Assembly: GCF_900156425.1 (NCBI RefSeq)
Contig: NZ_FTNO01000001.1
Location: 992,001-1,056,000, forward strand
Length of the DNA: 64,000 bases
Reading direction: 5' to 3'
From: Haladaptatus litoreus
Lineage (GTDB): Archaea > Halobacteriota > Halobacteria > Halobacteriales > Haladaptataceae
Part shown: positions 8,205-16,566 of the stretch, one piece after another
How the letters are laid out: the number at the start of each line of letters is the position of its first letter
How positions within the stretch are numbered: position 1 is the stretch's first letter
Translations under genes and position numbers: made by a program
Notes under the pieces: generated by a model
What the model was told of the DNA's origin: nothing
Seen by the model: the letters and a program-made list of their open reading frames with translations, nothing else
Database searches by the model: none

Positions 8205-8495
8205 CTACGATTGCCCCTCTTTTTCGACCGAATCGGCATACCGCTCCAACTCACCGGCCAACTTCCGTGCATGCTCCGGCGACAGAGTAACCGTGTCGGC
8301 GTGCGCAGGCAGATGTTCCAACCCGGTGTTGTCCAGTTCGAGTTGGAGCAGTATCTCGTCTGGCGCATTCTCGCCGCGCGGCGTTTTGACGTTCAGAACC
8401 CCCACGGCCTCCTCCGTCCAGCCATGACCTTCAGCGACAGCGTCGATGAGGTCAAACGTGGTGTAGGCGTTCACCGACAGGACGCGGTCTGCCAT
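8205..8495 (-). CDS. small conserved haloarchaeal protein (DUF6360-like), nitrite reductase operon
   Basis: A 96-residue soluble acidic protein. Start at MADRVLSVNAYTT, 1 bp after the stop of the upstream reductase gene, so the two are translationally coupled. Motifs include FDLIDAVAEGHGWTEEAVGVLNV and VTLSPEHARKLAGELERYAD. I recall this as a conserved haloarchaeal family without known function. Its strict coupling suggests a role in reductase maturation or regulation, but that is inference. Confidence 0.78.
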   Translation of the reverse strand: MADRVLSVNAYTTFDLIDAVAEGHGWTEEAVGVLNVKTPRGENAPDEILLQLELDNTGLEHLPAHADTVTLSPEHARKLAGELERYADSVEKEGQS

Positions 8496-8496
8496 C

Positions 8497-10275
8497 TCAG
8501 TCGTCCCCTGAAATCGCGTCGTCCGGACTGTTCGGGGCCGGACTGGCCTCCATCGCGTCGTCCTCCGCGTACGGATACCACGTCTTCTTCGTGTTGTGCA
8601 TATACGGGTCGTCGTAGGAGGTCTCCTCAGGTTTGGCGAGGGTTTCCAGTCTATCCTCGTGGCGGGCCTGCACGAACTCGCGGAACGTTTCGCCATCTTC
8701 GCGTTCCTCCGAAAAGCCGTGAATCAGGTTCCGAATCGCGCCGGGAACCTCGTCCGCGGCGATTCGCTCTCGAATCCACGTCGCAAAGCTCGGGTCTTGG
8801 CCGAGTCCACCGCCGACGCCGATGTCGAGGGCTTCGACTGCTTCGCCGTTCTTTCTGGTTTTCATCCCGCGCAGGCTGATGTCCGCGATTTGCGGTTGGG
8901 CACAGGAGGCGGTACAACCCGACAGGTGGATGTGGAAGTTCTCGATGTCGTCGGGCAGTTCGACGTTGTCCCGAAGCCAGCGCGAGAGGCGAACCTGTCG
9001 GTTTTTCGTCTCCACGATTGAGAGCGAACAGAACTCCGTTCCGGTACAGGCAATCGACCCACGCTGGAAGGGGTGCGGGTCGGGACTATAGCGGTCGAAC
9101 AGCGGTTCGTCCAGCATCGCGTCGAGGCGGTCTTCCGGAACGTCCGTCAGGATGATGTTCTGTCGCTGGGTGAGTCGCGCTTCGCCGGAACCGTACTTCG
9201 TGGCGATGTCGGCCATCTCGATCATATCCTCTGCGCCGACGCGACCGACGAGGACGTTCAGGCCGACGTAGTAGTTGCCGTCGGGTTGCTCGTGGACGCC
9301 GACGTGGTCTGCGTGGCCGTGGTCGTCCGGAACCCCGGCGTTGTACGAATACTCCTCGCGGAGGTCGTCGCCCGCCGTTTTGAGGTAGAAATCGACGTAC
9401 TCCTCCTGCAACACCTTCCGTATTTTTTCGGTTCCCCACTCATCCACGAGGAACTTGATGCGCGCTCGTCGGCGGTTCTCGCGGTTGCCGTAATCGCGGA
9501 ACAGGCCGGAGAGACCACCTAGAACCGGAACGACTTCGTCGGGTTCCGCGAACACGTCGATGTCGCGGGCGAATCGCGGTTCGCGTCCGGCGAGGCCGCC
9601 ACCGACGCGGACGTTGAATCCACGAACCGTCTCGCCGTCGATTTCCTTCTCGGCGGGTTCGATGCCAATGTCGTTGATGTCGCCCTGCCCACAGCCTTCG
9701 CGGCACCCTGTCACGGACACCTTCCATTTCCGGGGAAGGTTCGCGTACTCCGGATTTCCTTTGAAGTTCTCGTTCAAATCCTGTACGACGGGGAGTGCAT
9801 CCACGAACTCGCGTTTGTCCTTGCCAGCGACCGGACAGCCGACGATATTTCGCCACGAATCACCACAGGCCTGTTTGGTCGAGAGCCCTGCGTCTTCCAA
9901 TCTTTCCCAGATTTTCGGCACGTCTTCGATGTTGACCCAGTGCAGTTGCACCGCCTGCCGCGTCGTCACGTCGGCGTAGCCGTTTCCGAACTCCGGATTT
10001 TCGGCTGGCCCGACGGCGAAATCGCGCGCGATTTCGCCGATGACGCGCAGTTGGCCGGGTTCGAGGACGCCGCTCGGCGGCCCGATTCGCATCATAAAGT
10101 AGCTTTCCTGTCCGTCGCGCTGGTGGTACAGGCCCCACCATTTGAACCGCTCGAACCAAGCGTCGTGTTCGTCGTCCGGGATGGCGTCCCAGCCCTCCTC
10201 GGCGAACCGGAGCATGTGCTCCCGTATCTCCTCGCCGTACAGCTCGTCCTTCCATTTTTCCACGTCGGTCGGCAT
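8497..10275 (-). CDS. ferredoxin-dependent nitrite/sulfite reductase (siroheme, 4Fe-4S)
   Basis: A 592-residue assimilatory reductase performing six-electron reduction of nitrite to ammonium or sulfite to sulfide. Two ferredoxin-like half domains and two siroheme-reductase domains are arranged in the usual NirA/Sir order. The siroheme-bridged cluster cysteines are visible at about 410 and 416 (ACTGTEFCSL) and 454 and 458 (SGCTASCAQ). RQAVQLHW and RLTQRQNIILTD are the duplicated substrate-side motifs, and the length is typical. The start MPTDVEKWKDELYG follows the family. Nitrite versus sulfite cannot be decided here, though the neighbouring siroheme genes fit either. It is followed by a small coupled gene. 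Confidence 0.93.
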   Translation of the reverse strand: MPTDVEKWKDELYGEEIREHMLRFAEEGWDAIPDDEHDAWFERFKWWGLYHQRDGQESYFMMRIGPPSGVLEPGQLRVIGEIARDFAVGPAENPEFGNGYADVTTRQAVQLHWVNIEDVPKIWERLEDAGLSTKQACGDSWRNIVGCPVAGKDKREFVDALPVVQDLNENFKGNPEYANLPRKWKVSVTGCREGCGQGDINDIGIEPAEKEIDGETVRGFNVRVGGGLAGREPRFARDIDVFAEPDEVVPVLGGLSGLFRDYGNRENRRRARIKFLVDEWGTEKIRKVLQEEYVDFYLKTAGDDLREEYSYNAGVPDDHGHADHVGVHEQPDGNYYVGLNVLVGRVGAEDMIEMADIATKYGSGEARLTQRQNIILTDVPEDRLDAMLDEPLFDRYSPDPHPFQRGSIACTGTEFCSLSIVETKNRQVRLSRWLRDNVELPDDIENFHIHLSGCTASCAQPQIADISLRGMKTRKNGEAVEALDIGVGGGLGQDPSFATWIRERIAADEVPGAIRNLIHGFSEEREDGETFREFVQARHEDRLETLAKPEETSYDDPYMHNTKKTWYPYAEDDAMEASPAPNSPDDAISGDD

Positions 10276-10394
10276 GGGACATCGTACTGAATCCACCCGT
10301 AAACCCCCGCGCTCCGCGTCAATCTCCGCCGGGGGTCGGGAATACCGGCAAGAATTTCGGAGACGTGCGACACGGGGAAAAAGTCGGAAACGGG

Positions 10395-10697
10395 TTACCG
10401 TGGCGAATGGACGCCTTCGACTTCGACGGGCCGGAAACTGTCTTCACCCATTTTCCCGATTTGGAGCCAGCCCGTGGTTCCGTGTTCGCCACAGCCGATA
10501 CACTGGCCCCCAGTGCGGGCTTCGACCCAACGACCATCCACACCCACGTCGGTGAACACTTCGACCACGAAGAAAGAGACATCACAGTCGCAAATACCGT
10601 GGCGGGCGAGCTTCCAGACGTTGCTCACGCCGACGATTCGTGTGTTTTCCACGTTCACCCACGCACCCTCGTCCAGCGTGCGAACCGCGATAGCCAT
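10395..10697 (-). CDS. probable zinc-binding small protein upstream of the reductase
   Basis: A 100-residue frame with CDCDVSFF and GGQCIGCGEHGTTGWLQIG, resembling a small metal-binding ribbon, and four Trp residues in beta-like contexts. It lies 119 bp upstream of the reductase on the same strand. The opposite strand carries an equally open, acidic frame (ATG near 10408 to a stop at 10719-10721), and by my count codon-position GC does not separate the two convincingly. I favour the minus strand for its cysteine motif and operon position. The function is unknown. Confidence 0.45.
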   Translation of the reverse strand: MAIAVRTLDEGAWVNVENTRIVGVSNVWKLARHGICDCDVSFFVVEVFTDVGVDGRWVEARTGGQCIGCGEHGTTGWLQIGKMGEDSFRPVEVEGVHSPR

Positions 10698-10759
10698 GCC
10701 AGCACATCGGTCAGCCCGTGACCTGAACGCGTCGGCAGTCGCAATCTACGCCGCGTCGG

Positions 10760-10816
10760 ATGACGCGTCATGACAGGGAAAACGTCCTGTTCGGGTTTCG
10801 TACCGACACGAAACCC
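10760..10816. promoter_or_regulatory. two palindromes in the divergent control region of the siroheme/nitrite locus
   Basis: A perfect 12-bp palindrome ATGACGCGTCAT occupies 10760-10771. A perfect 9-bp inverted repeat GGGTTTCGT/ACGAAACCC occupies 10793-10801 and 10808-10816 with a 6-bp spacer. Both lie between the leftward reductase side and the rightward siroheme operon, where a shared regulator would bind. They are candidate operators by position and symmetry only. Confidence 0.45.
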
Positions 10817-10934
10817 AAAAACGGCCCGTTTGTGTCTGTCAGAGTTACCCTCGAAAATTACCGTAACGTGGGAGCATCGGCTGGTATTACGCCAAGACGC
10901 ACCGTTTAGGAGCCGTACCGTAAATCGGGAGGTG

Positions 10935-11018
10935 ATGAGAAGCAACGATAGCGACGAACGTCGGTACCGCCACGACACCGTCGCGGAACCGTCGAATCGG
11001 GGAGGTGTCGAGACGTGA
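10935..11018 (+). CDS. possible 27-residue leader peptide of the siroheme operon
   Basis: ATG at 10935 directly follows a very strong Shine-Dalgarno-like GGGAGGTG. The frame MRSNDSDERRYRHDTVAEPS... ends in a TGA that overlaps the GTG start of the next small gene (GTGA). The short ORF is very charged and matches nothing I recognise. Overlap with the next gene supports translation, but the SD-to-ATG spacing is unusually short. Confidence 0.35.
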   Translation: MRSNDSDERRYRHDTVAEPSNRGGVET

Positions 11019-11152
11019 GCGATAGCCGAAACGACGGCCATGCGGACGACCACTTGGAGGACGTCCCGGACGGAAGCGGCTGTACCGAAATCTGGGAACA
11101 TCTCTCGGAGCGTCGAGACGGAGACGAAGACGAGGAAACGGTCGAAGAATGA
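11015..11152 (+). CDS. 45-residue acidic mini-protein heading the siroheme operon
   Basis: It begins at GTG 11015, seven bases after GGAGGTG, and reads MSDSRNDGHADDHLEDVPDG then SGCTEIWEHLSERRDGDEDE. Its TGA overlaps the ATG of the CbiX gene (ATGA). One Cys and a short helix (TEIWEHLSERR) lie in an otherwise acidic sequence. It may be a small partner of the chelatase; no function can be assigned. Translational coupling and composition make it a credible gene. Confidence 0.6.
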   Translation: MSDSRNDGHADDHLEDVPDGSGCTEIWEHLSERRDGDEDEETVEE

Positions 11153-12795
11153 GTAGCGCTGCACTCGTACTGGTCGGGCACGGGTCGCATCTCGACTCGG
11201 AATCCGCCCGACCGCTGTACGACCACGCCGACGAAATCCGTTCGCGCGGCGTGTTCGACGCCGTCCACGAGGCGTTTTGGAAGGAAGCACCCTCGCCCCG
11301 CGAGGTGCTTCGAACCGTCGAACAGGACGCAGTGTACGTCGTCCCGCTGTTCACCAGCGAGGGCTATTTCACCGAACAGGTGATTCCACGCGAACTCAGA
11401 ATCGCGGATGGGTGGAATCTCGACGTGGACAAATCGGTCTACTACACCGACCCCGTCGGCACGCACGAGGCGATGACCTCCGTCATCGCCCGGCGTGCCG
11501 AGCGCGTAACGAACAATCCAAACGTCGATTCCGGCGTCGGCCTCGCTGTCGTCGGCCACGGCACTGAACGCAACGAAAACAGCGCGAGAGCGACACAGGC
11601 CCACGCCGACTGCCTCCGCGAGCAGGGACGATTCGACGAGGTTCGAGCGCTGTTCATGGACGAAGACCCGCGAATCGATGACCTCACGGAACACTTCGAG
11701 AGCGACGAACTCGTCGTCGTCCCGCTGTTCATCGCGGATGGCTACCACACGCAGGAGGACATTCCCGAGGACATCGGACTGACCGACGACGCACCCGCTG
11801 GCTACGACGTTCCTGCTGAAGTGAGTGGGAAAACCGTCTGGTATGCGGGCGCGGTCGGAACGGAACCGCTGGTCGCCGATGTGATTCTCGAACGCGCGGG
11901 GGATGCTGGTGCGGAAATCGAGAATTCGGGTACCGAGAGTGCAAACAAATCGGATGAAACGGATTCAACATTCGACCACCGCCGCGAGTTTTTGCGATGG
12001 CTGGAAAGTGCGAGTCGGCCGATTTCAGAATCCGAAACCGAAACCCGAATCGAAAAAACGTGGGGCCAACTGTCCATCTCGATTCGATTGACCGATAACG
12101 GAGAGCGCGAATACGAAATTCGTCACGTCGAAGACCGCGAAAGGGATACTTCCGCTCTCGACATCTACCGCGACCCGACCGCGATACGCGACCTCTCGCG
12201 GTTCACCGACGATGGCGACTACCGCCCGCTCCGAACCGCCCCGACACTGCCGACTGGGTGGTCGTTCGAGACGGCGAATCCGGACGAACTCTATCGCGTC
12301 GTGGACTGGGTGTACCCCGCGACAGTTGCTAACTGGAGCAAGGAACGCGAAGGCAACCTCGACGTGACGCATTTCGAGGAGACGGCGGAGCGCCAAACCG
12401 GAATCTACGCGAACATCGAGAATCTCGACCGGAAGGCACTGGAAAACGCTGTCGTGGCCTGTTGTGCCGATTCGCAGTGTTGCAAACGCAGGGAGTGGGA
12501 CGCAGCGGAAAACGACGAAGTCGAGGTTCCCCGCGGCGACGGCGAGTTTCCGTGCAGGGAGCCGTGTTCGCTGTTCGTCGCCGCGGCGCGCGAATTTCTG
12601 GCGGTGGAGCGGAGCGATGCAGAAAGTACAGAACCGACGTTCGAACGAACCACGGAGCGCGATGCGGACGAGCGACTTGCGTTCGTGGACGGCGTCGAAA
12701 CCGGGCGACCCGTCCGCGACGGCGAAATGAGCGACCCCGCGAACCGCTACCGGGCGCGGTACCGCCGCGCGAAGCAGTTCGCAGCGGAGCGATGA
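11149..12795 (+). CDS. cbiX: CbiX-type sirohydrochlorin chelatase fused to DR2241-like Fe-S domain
   Basis: A 548-residue fusion. Residues about 1-245 hold two CbiX/SirB half-repeats with VGHGSHLDS and VVGHGTERN, the His-containing metal-insertion motifs, and VPLFTSEGY/VPLFIADGY repeats. They insert cobalt or iron into sirohydrochlorin. The C-terminal half (about 280-548) resembles DR2241-type proteins. It carries ACCADSQCCKRREW and FPCREPCSLF, whose cysteines suit a 4Fe-4S cluster. It starts in the stop of the mini-protein gene and lies 4 bp before SUMT. Beside the siroheme reductase, an iron-chelatase role is as likely as cobalt insertion. Confidence 0.87.
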   Translation: MSSAALVLVGHGSHLDSESARPLYDHADEIRSRGVFDAVHEAFWKEAPSPREVLRTVEQDAVYVVPLFTSEGYFTEQVIPRELRIADGWNLDVDKSVYYTDPVGTHEAMTSVIARRAERVTNNPNVDSGVGLAVVGHGTERNENSARATQAHADCLREQGRFDEVRALFMDEDPRIDDLTEHFESDELVVVPLFIADGYHTQEDIPEDIGLTDDAPAGYDVPAEVSGKTVWYAGAVGTEPLVADVILERAGDAGAEIENSGTESANKSDETDSTFDHRREFLRWLESASRPISESETETRIEKTWGQLSISIRLTDNGEREYEIRHVEDRERDTSALDIYRDPTAIRDLSRFTDDGDYRPLRTAPTLPTGWSFETANPDELYRVVDWVYPATVANWSKEREGNLDVTHFEETAERQTGIYANIENLDRKALENAVVACCADSQCCKRREWDAAENDEVEVPRGDGEFPCREPCSLFVAAAREFLAVERSDAESTEPTFERTTERDADERLAFVDGVETGRPVRDGEMSDPANRYRARYRRAKQFAAER

Positions 12796-12799
12796 TTCG

Positions 12800-13627
12800 A
12801 TGCACACAGGAACAGTCTACTTAGTCGGTGCAGGGCCGGGCGACCCGGAACTGCTGACGGTAAAGGCACGCAAACTACTGGATTCGGCGGATGCAGTCCT
12901 CCACGATAGGTTGGCGGACGACCGAATCGTGGCGTCCTGCTCGGACACCGCCGAAATCGTCTCGGTCGGCAAGCGACCCGGCCCGGACGGCGAGCGAACC
13001 ACGCAGGAGGAGATTCACCACCTGCTGGTTCGGAAAGCCCGCGAAGGAAAGGACGTGGTTCGACTGAAGGGCGGTGACCCGACGGTGTTCGGCCGCGGCG
13101 GCGAGGAGGCGGAGCACCTCGCCGCCGCCGGAATTGACTTCGAAATTGTCCCCGGCATCACGAGCGCGGTCGCCGGGCCGGGCGTCGCCGGAATCCCGGT
13201 CACCCACCGCGACCACGCATCCTGCGTCACCGTTCTCACCGGCCACGAAGACCCGACGAAACCGGAGAGTGCACTCGATTGGGACGCGCTCGCCGCGACC
13301 GTTCAGGCGGGCGGAACCCTCGTTATCCTCATGGGTGTCGGCAGACTGCCGGACAACGTGGCCGCGCTTCGAGCGGGCGGCGTGTCCGAAGACACCCCTG
13401 TTGCAATGGTCGAGCGTGCGACCCGCGAGTCGGAGTTCACCGTCACCGGAACGCTCGGAACCATCGTGGAACGACGGGACGAAGTCGGTATCGAACCGCC
13501 CGCGGTAACCGTCGTCGGCGACGTGGTGAACGTCCGTGACAAGGTCGTCGAATACCTCCAAGGTGCGCCGTCGGTCGGGTTCGCCCCCGCGCCGGAAACA
13601 GCAGTTTCGGACAGGGGTGTCGAGTGA
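12800..13627 (+). CDS. cobA: uroporphyrinogen-III C-methyltransferase (SUMT)
   Basis: A 275-residue SAM-dependent enzyme that methylates uroporphyrinogen III at C2 and C7 to give precorrin-2, the branch point to siroheme and cobalamin. Motifs seen: VYLVGAGPGDPELLTVKA at the N-terminus, VVRLKGGDPTVFGRGGEE (about 87-104), and IPVTHRDHASCVTVLTGHE. The length matches a stand-alone SUMT without a CysG N-domain, which is supplied by the convergent gene at 14980-15657. The stop overlaps the ATG of the next gene. Confidence 0.96.
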   Translation: MHTGTVYLVGAGPGDPELLTVKARKLLDSADAVLHDRLADDRIVASCSDTAEIVSVGKRPGPDGERTTQEEIHHLLVRKAREGKDVVRLKGGDPTVFGRGGEEAEHLAAAGIDFEIVPGITSAVAGPGVAGIPVTHRDHASCVTVLTGHEDPTKPESALDWDALAATVQAGGTLVILMGVGRLPDNVAALRAGGVSEDTPVAMVERATRESEFTVTGTLGTIVERRDEVGIEPPAVTVVGDVVNVRDKVVEYLQGAPSVGFAPAPETAVSDRGVE

Positions 13628-14700
13628 TGGCACCAACTGAATTGCGAGATTTGATGTCGCAGGTCGGTTCCGGCCCGAAGTCCGCCGAGGACATGAACTA
13701 CGACCAAGCGTACTCGGCGTTCGAGCACATCCTCTCGGGGGACGCCGACCCGACCGCACTCGGCGGGTTTTGGGTGGCGAATCGGTGGAAACGGAACACG
13801 CCCGAAGAACTGGCTGGATTCCTCGATGCCATGCGACATAATTCGGTGGAAGTCGCTTCTCCCGAGGCAGTCGCCTCTTTCGCTCCCGACACAAATCCAG
13901 TGGATTGCGGCGCGAACTACGACGGGAAACGTGAAACCGCACTGCTCGGCGTGGCCGCGGGATTGGTTTCCGCCGCCTCGGGAACCCCCGTCGTCGTCCA
14001 CAGCGGCGACCGAGTGCCGATGACCGAGGGCTGTGCCTACCGCCACGTTCTGTCGGAACTCGGTGTCGAAACCGACCTCGAACTGGAAGATAGCGCAAAC
14101 ATGGTCGATTCTGTCGGCTTCGGTTTCTACGACCAGTCGCGGTTCAACCCCGGCGTGGACGCGCTCCTCAACCGCCGCTCTGCCGTCGGTGTTCGAACCT
14201 TCATCAACACGGTGGAAACGCTGACAAATCCCGCCGACGCAACCGTACATCTCGGCAGTTTCTACCACCTCTCCTTTGCGAAGCGAATCATCGACACACT
14301 CCGGGAAAGTCGGACTTCGACGGTCGAGCGAGCAATCCTGTTTCAGGGATTGGAGGGCTACGACGACATTCGACCGGGATACACGAAAGTCGCCGAGTGG
14401 AGCGCTGGTTCGAAGGAGTTGACCGACTACGAAATCGAAACCGCGAACTACGGCATGTCGTTCGAACGCGACGACCTCGAAGTAGGAGACGTTTCCGCCG
14501 ACTCCGCAAAAATTACGGAGTCGGTGCTCTCGGGCGAGCGCGACGACAAGTTCGCCGACGCGGTCGCGCTCAACGCGGCGTTCCGAATCTACGCCGGAGG
14601 TGGCGCGGCGTCACTCGAAGATGGGCTGGAAATCGCCAGAGAGACGATTTCGGACGGGAAATCCCTCGACGGCCTCTCGAAATTGCGGAGGTTCGCGTGA
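13627..14700 (+). CDS. TrpD2-like protein (anthranilate phosphoribosyltransferase fold)
   Basis: A 357-residue protein with the nucleoside-phosphorylase class III fold: a helical N-domain (DPTALGGFWVANRWKRNTPEE) and an alpha/beta domain. The true TrpD phosphate loop GTGGD is replaced by VDCGANYDGKRETALLGVAA, closer to the TrpD2/YbiB group, some of which bind nucleic acid rather than make phosphoribosylanthranilate. NPGVDALLNRRSAVGVRTF and TLTNPA match the family. It is coupled on both sides (ATG overlaps the SUMT stop, its stop overlaps the ferredoxin start) and sits in a siroheme operon, not a trp operon. That context argues against a tryptophan role. Confidence 0.8.
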   Translation: MAPTELRDLMSQVGSGPKSAEDMNYDQAYSAFEHILSGDADPTALGGFWVANRWKRNTPEELAGFLDAMRHNSVEVASPEAVASFAPDTNPVDCGANYDGKRETALLGVAAGLVSAASGTPVVVHSGDRVPMTEGCAYRHVLSELGVETDLELEDSANMVDSVGFGFYDQSRFNPGVDALLNRRSAVGVRTFINTVETLTNPADATVHLGSFYHLSFAKRIIDTLRESRTSTVERAILFQGLEGYDDIRPGYTKVAEWSAGSKELTDYEIETANYGMSFERDDLEVGDVSADSAKITESVLSGERDDKFADAVALNAAFRIYAGGGAASLEDGLEIARETISDGKSLDGLSKLRRFA

Positions 14701-14993
14701 CGAATACGCCGCCAATCGAAAAAAAGCCGTACAAAATCGTCTTCGAGGGCGGGCGCTGTTTCGGCGCGGGAAAGTGCGCAGAGGTGGCGGACAACTGGGA
14801 GATGGACTTTTCGACCGGACTCGGCGCGCCGAAAACGTACTTTTTCGCGGAGGACGAACTCGCGGCAAACGTCCGCGCTGCGGAGGTTTGCCCGGCGAAA
14901 AAGGATGCTGGCGTCATCCACGTCATCGACCGAGAAACCGGGGACGAAATCGCGCCGAACCCGCACGGCGACGGCACCGTCAGTCTGGATTGA
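14697..14993 (+). CDS. single-cluster ferredoxin (3Fe-4S/4Fe-4S type) of the siroheme operon
   Basis: A 98-residue protein starting at GTG 14697, which overlaps the TGA of the TrpD2-like gene. RCFGAGKCAEV (Cys-x5-Cys) and a distant VCPAKKD supply three cysteines, the pattern of 3Fe-4S ferredoxins of the C-x-G-x-G-x-C type. An acidic surface and the position suggest it donates electrons to the adjacent siroheme reductase or to the DR2241-like domain. Its last 14 bp overlap the convergent dehydrogenase gene. Confidence 0.8.
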   Translation: MTNTPPIEKKPYKIVFEGGRCFGAGKCAEVADNWEMDFSTGLGAPKTYFFAEDELAANVRAAEVCPAKKDAGVIHVIDRETGDEIAPNPHGDGTVSLD

Positions 14994-15657
14994 GCACGTC
15001 GCTGACGACTCGGGTTGCTTCGTTTCGGGCGGCGATTCCGACGGAATCGCCGCCGCTTTCCCTGTTGTTCCGATTCTCGATAGCCTCCCAAACCGCTTCC
15101 GAGTTGATAACCGCTCGAACCGCCTCGCGGCGGTTCTTCGCGGGAACGTCTCGCTCTTGCAACGTCTCCCGAATCTCCGCGGTCAGTTCGGCCATCTCGT
15201 CCGCGCCGCCAAAAATCGGTTCGATTTGCTGGCGAAGATATTTGCTCAAAGCGGGGCTTCGTCCGCCGGTTCCGACCGCCGCGATAACATCGCCGTCCCG
15301 AACCGTCGCCGGGACGACGACGCTTCCGATTTCTCTGTTTCCGTGTTTGTCGGCGCGGTTGACGAGGATGCCTCGTTTTATCGCCGTTGTTTCAATCGCC
15401 TCGTTGAGCGCGCCGTCGTCGGTTGCGGCGACGACGAGCGCGGGCGCAGCTCGGTCGAACCAGTCCGAAAGGTCGTCGGGCGAGACGCGGGCTTTGATTT
15501 GCGACACGGATTCAGCGCAGAGTTCACGGGTGAACTCTGCGCTGACGACAATGACGGTTGCTTCTTGTGCGAAAAATCGGGCTTTCCGACAGCCGACGCG
15601 ACCCCCGCCGAAGACGAGGACTGTCTCGCCAGCGAAATCGTGAAACAGGGGAAGCAT
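14980..15657 (-). CDS. sirC: precorrin-2 dehydrogenase / siroheme synthase N-domain
   Basis: A 225-residue Met8p/CysG-N-like enzyme that oxidises precorrin-2 to sirohydrochlorin with NAD+. The Rossmann motif VLVFGGGRVGCRKARFF (about 14-30), VVAATDDGALNEAIE, and VNRADKHGNREIGSVVVPAT are typical, followed by the dimerisation helices and LSKYLRQQIEP. Some family members also chelate iron, but here the CbiX fusion may do so. It converges with the siroheme operon and overlaps the ferredoxin 3' end by 14 bp. Confidence 0.94.
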   Translation of the reverse strand: MLPLFHDFAGETVLVFGGGRVGCRKARFFAQEATVIVVSAEFTRELCAESVSQIKARVSPDDLSDWFDRAAPALVVAATDDGALNEAIETTAIKRGILVNRADKHGNREIGSVVVPATVRDGDVIAAVGTGGRSPALSKYLRQQIEPIFGGADEMAELTAEIRETLQERDVPAKNRREAVRAVINSEAVWEAIENRNNRESGGDSVGIAARNEATRVVSDVLNPD

Positions 15658-15723
15658 TCGATTCGGAACTCGTAGGCGAGCGGTTTGAATTTCGTGGTTA
15701 TCGTAGTCGTCGGAAAGCGGACA

Positions 15724-16566
15724 CTACAGCCCCAGAATCTCTCGCGCCGCTGCTGGCGATGCAACTTCTCGTTCGAGTTCTTCGGCGAGACGCACCGCTC
15801 GACGGACGAGTTGCGCGTTGCTTTCGGCGAGTTCACCCCGTCGATAGTAGACGTTGTCCTCCAAACCGACCCGGATGTGGCCACCGAATACGATTCCCAT
15901 CGCGGAAAACGGGAGTTGGTGTTGGCCGAACCCGAGCGTGTTGAACAGCGCCCCGTCGGGCAAATCCCCGATTGCGTTCAGGAAGTTTTGCGGCGTCGGG
16001 CGCGTCAGCGTCCCCGGACCGAAGATGAGCGTGGCGTAGACAGGGTCGGCGAGGTTGCGGCGCGAAAGCAGTCCGAACACCTCGTTTCGGTGGCCGTCGT
16101 TGAACACCTCCAGTTCGGGTTTGATTCCCCGCTCTTCCATCTCGTCGTAGAGGCTATCGACCAATCCTCGGGTGTTCTCGCTCGTGAGGTGGTCGTAGCG
16201 GTTCAACGGCCCCATATCCAACGACGCCATCTCCGGCGGCGGGTCGGTTCGTAGCGGCAGGTGTCGGTCTTCGTCCGGCGCTCCGGTTCCGCCCGTCGAA
16301 TGCTGAATGATGATGTCGTCCGTGTGTTCTCTGACCGCGTCGTCTATCTCCTGAAATCGCTCCGTCGAAAACGTGCGCTCGCCGTTCGGTTTCCGGGCGT
16401 GGAGATGCACCACTGCGGCACCCGCCTCCTCGACTGCGGCGGCGGCATGGCCGATTTCTTCCGGTGTTTCCGGAATGTTCGGGTTCGCTTCCTTGCCGTG
16501 GACGCCGCCCGTCACCGCCGCCGTGATGATGAGCGGTTCGTCTCCGAGATAGTTTTCGTAGCTCAT
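15724..16566 (-). CDS. BKACE-family beta-keto acid cleavage enzyme (DUF849)
   Basis: A 280-residue TIM-barrel enzyme of the 3-keto-5-aminohexanoate cleavage family, which condenses a beta-keto acid with acetyl-CoA. Seen: IITAAVTGGVHG at the first strand, AAVVHLHARKPNGERT with the HLHxR metal-binding His pair, HTDDIIIQHSTGG, and NTLGFGQHQLPFSAM. Substrate cannot be predicted because the active-site Glu/His set varies among the subgroups. Its ATG overlaps the stop of a small Cys-containing gene, so the two form an operon. Confidence 0.92.
   Translation of the reverse strand: MSYENYLGDEPLIITAAVTGGVHGKEANPNIPETPEEIGHAAAAVEEAGAAVVHLHARKPNGERTFSTERFQEIDDAVREHTDDIIIQHSTGGTGAPDEDRHLPLRTDPPPEMASLDMGPLNRYDHLTSENTRGLVDSLYDEMEERGIKPELEVFNDGHRNEVFGLLSRRNLADPVYATLIFGPGTLTRPTPQNFLNAIGDLPDGALFNTLGFGQHQLPFSAMGIVFGGHIRVGLEDNVYYRRGELAESNAQLVRRAVRLAEELEREVASPAAAREILGL

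Noticed and set aside
13627..14700. Calling the gene trpD for tryptophan synthesis
   Set aside because: The GTGGD phosphate loop is missing and the context is siroheme synthesis, so a TrpD2-like assignment is safer.
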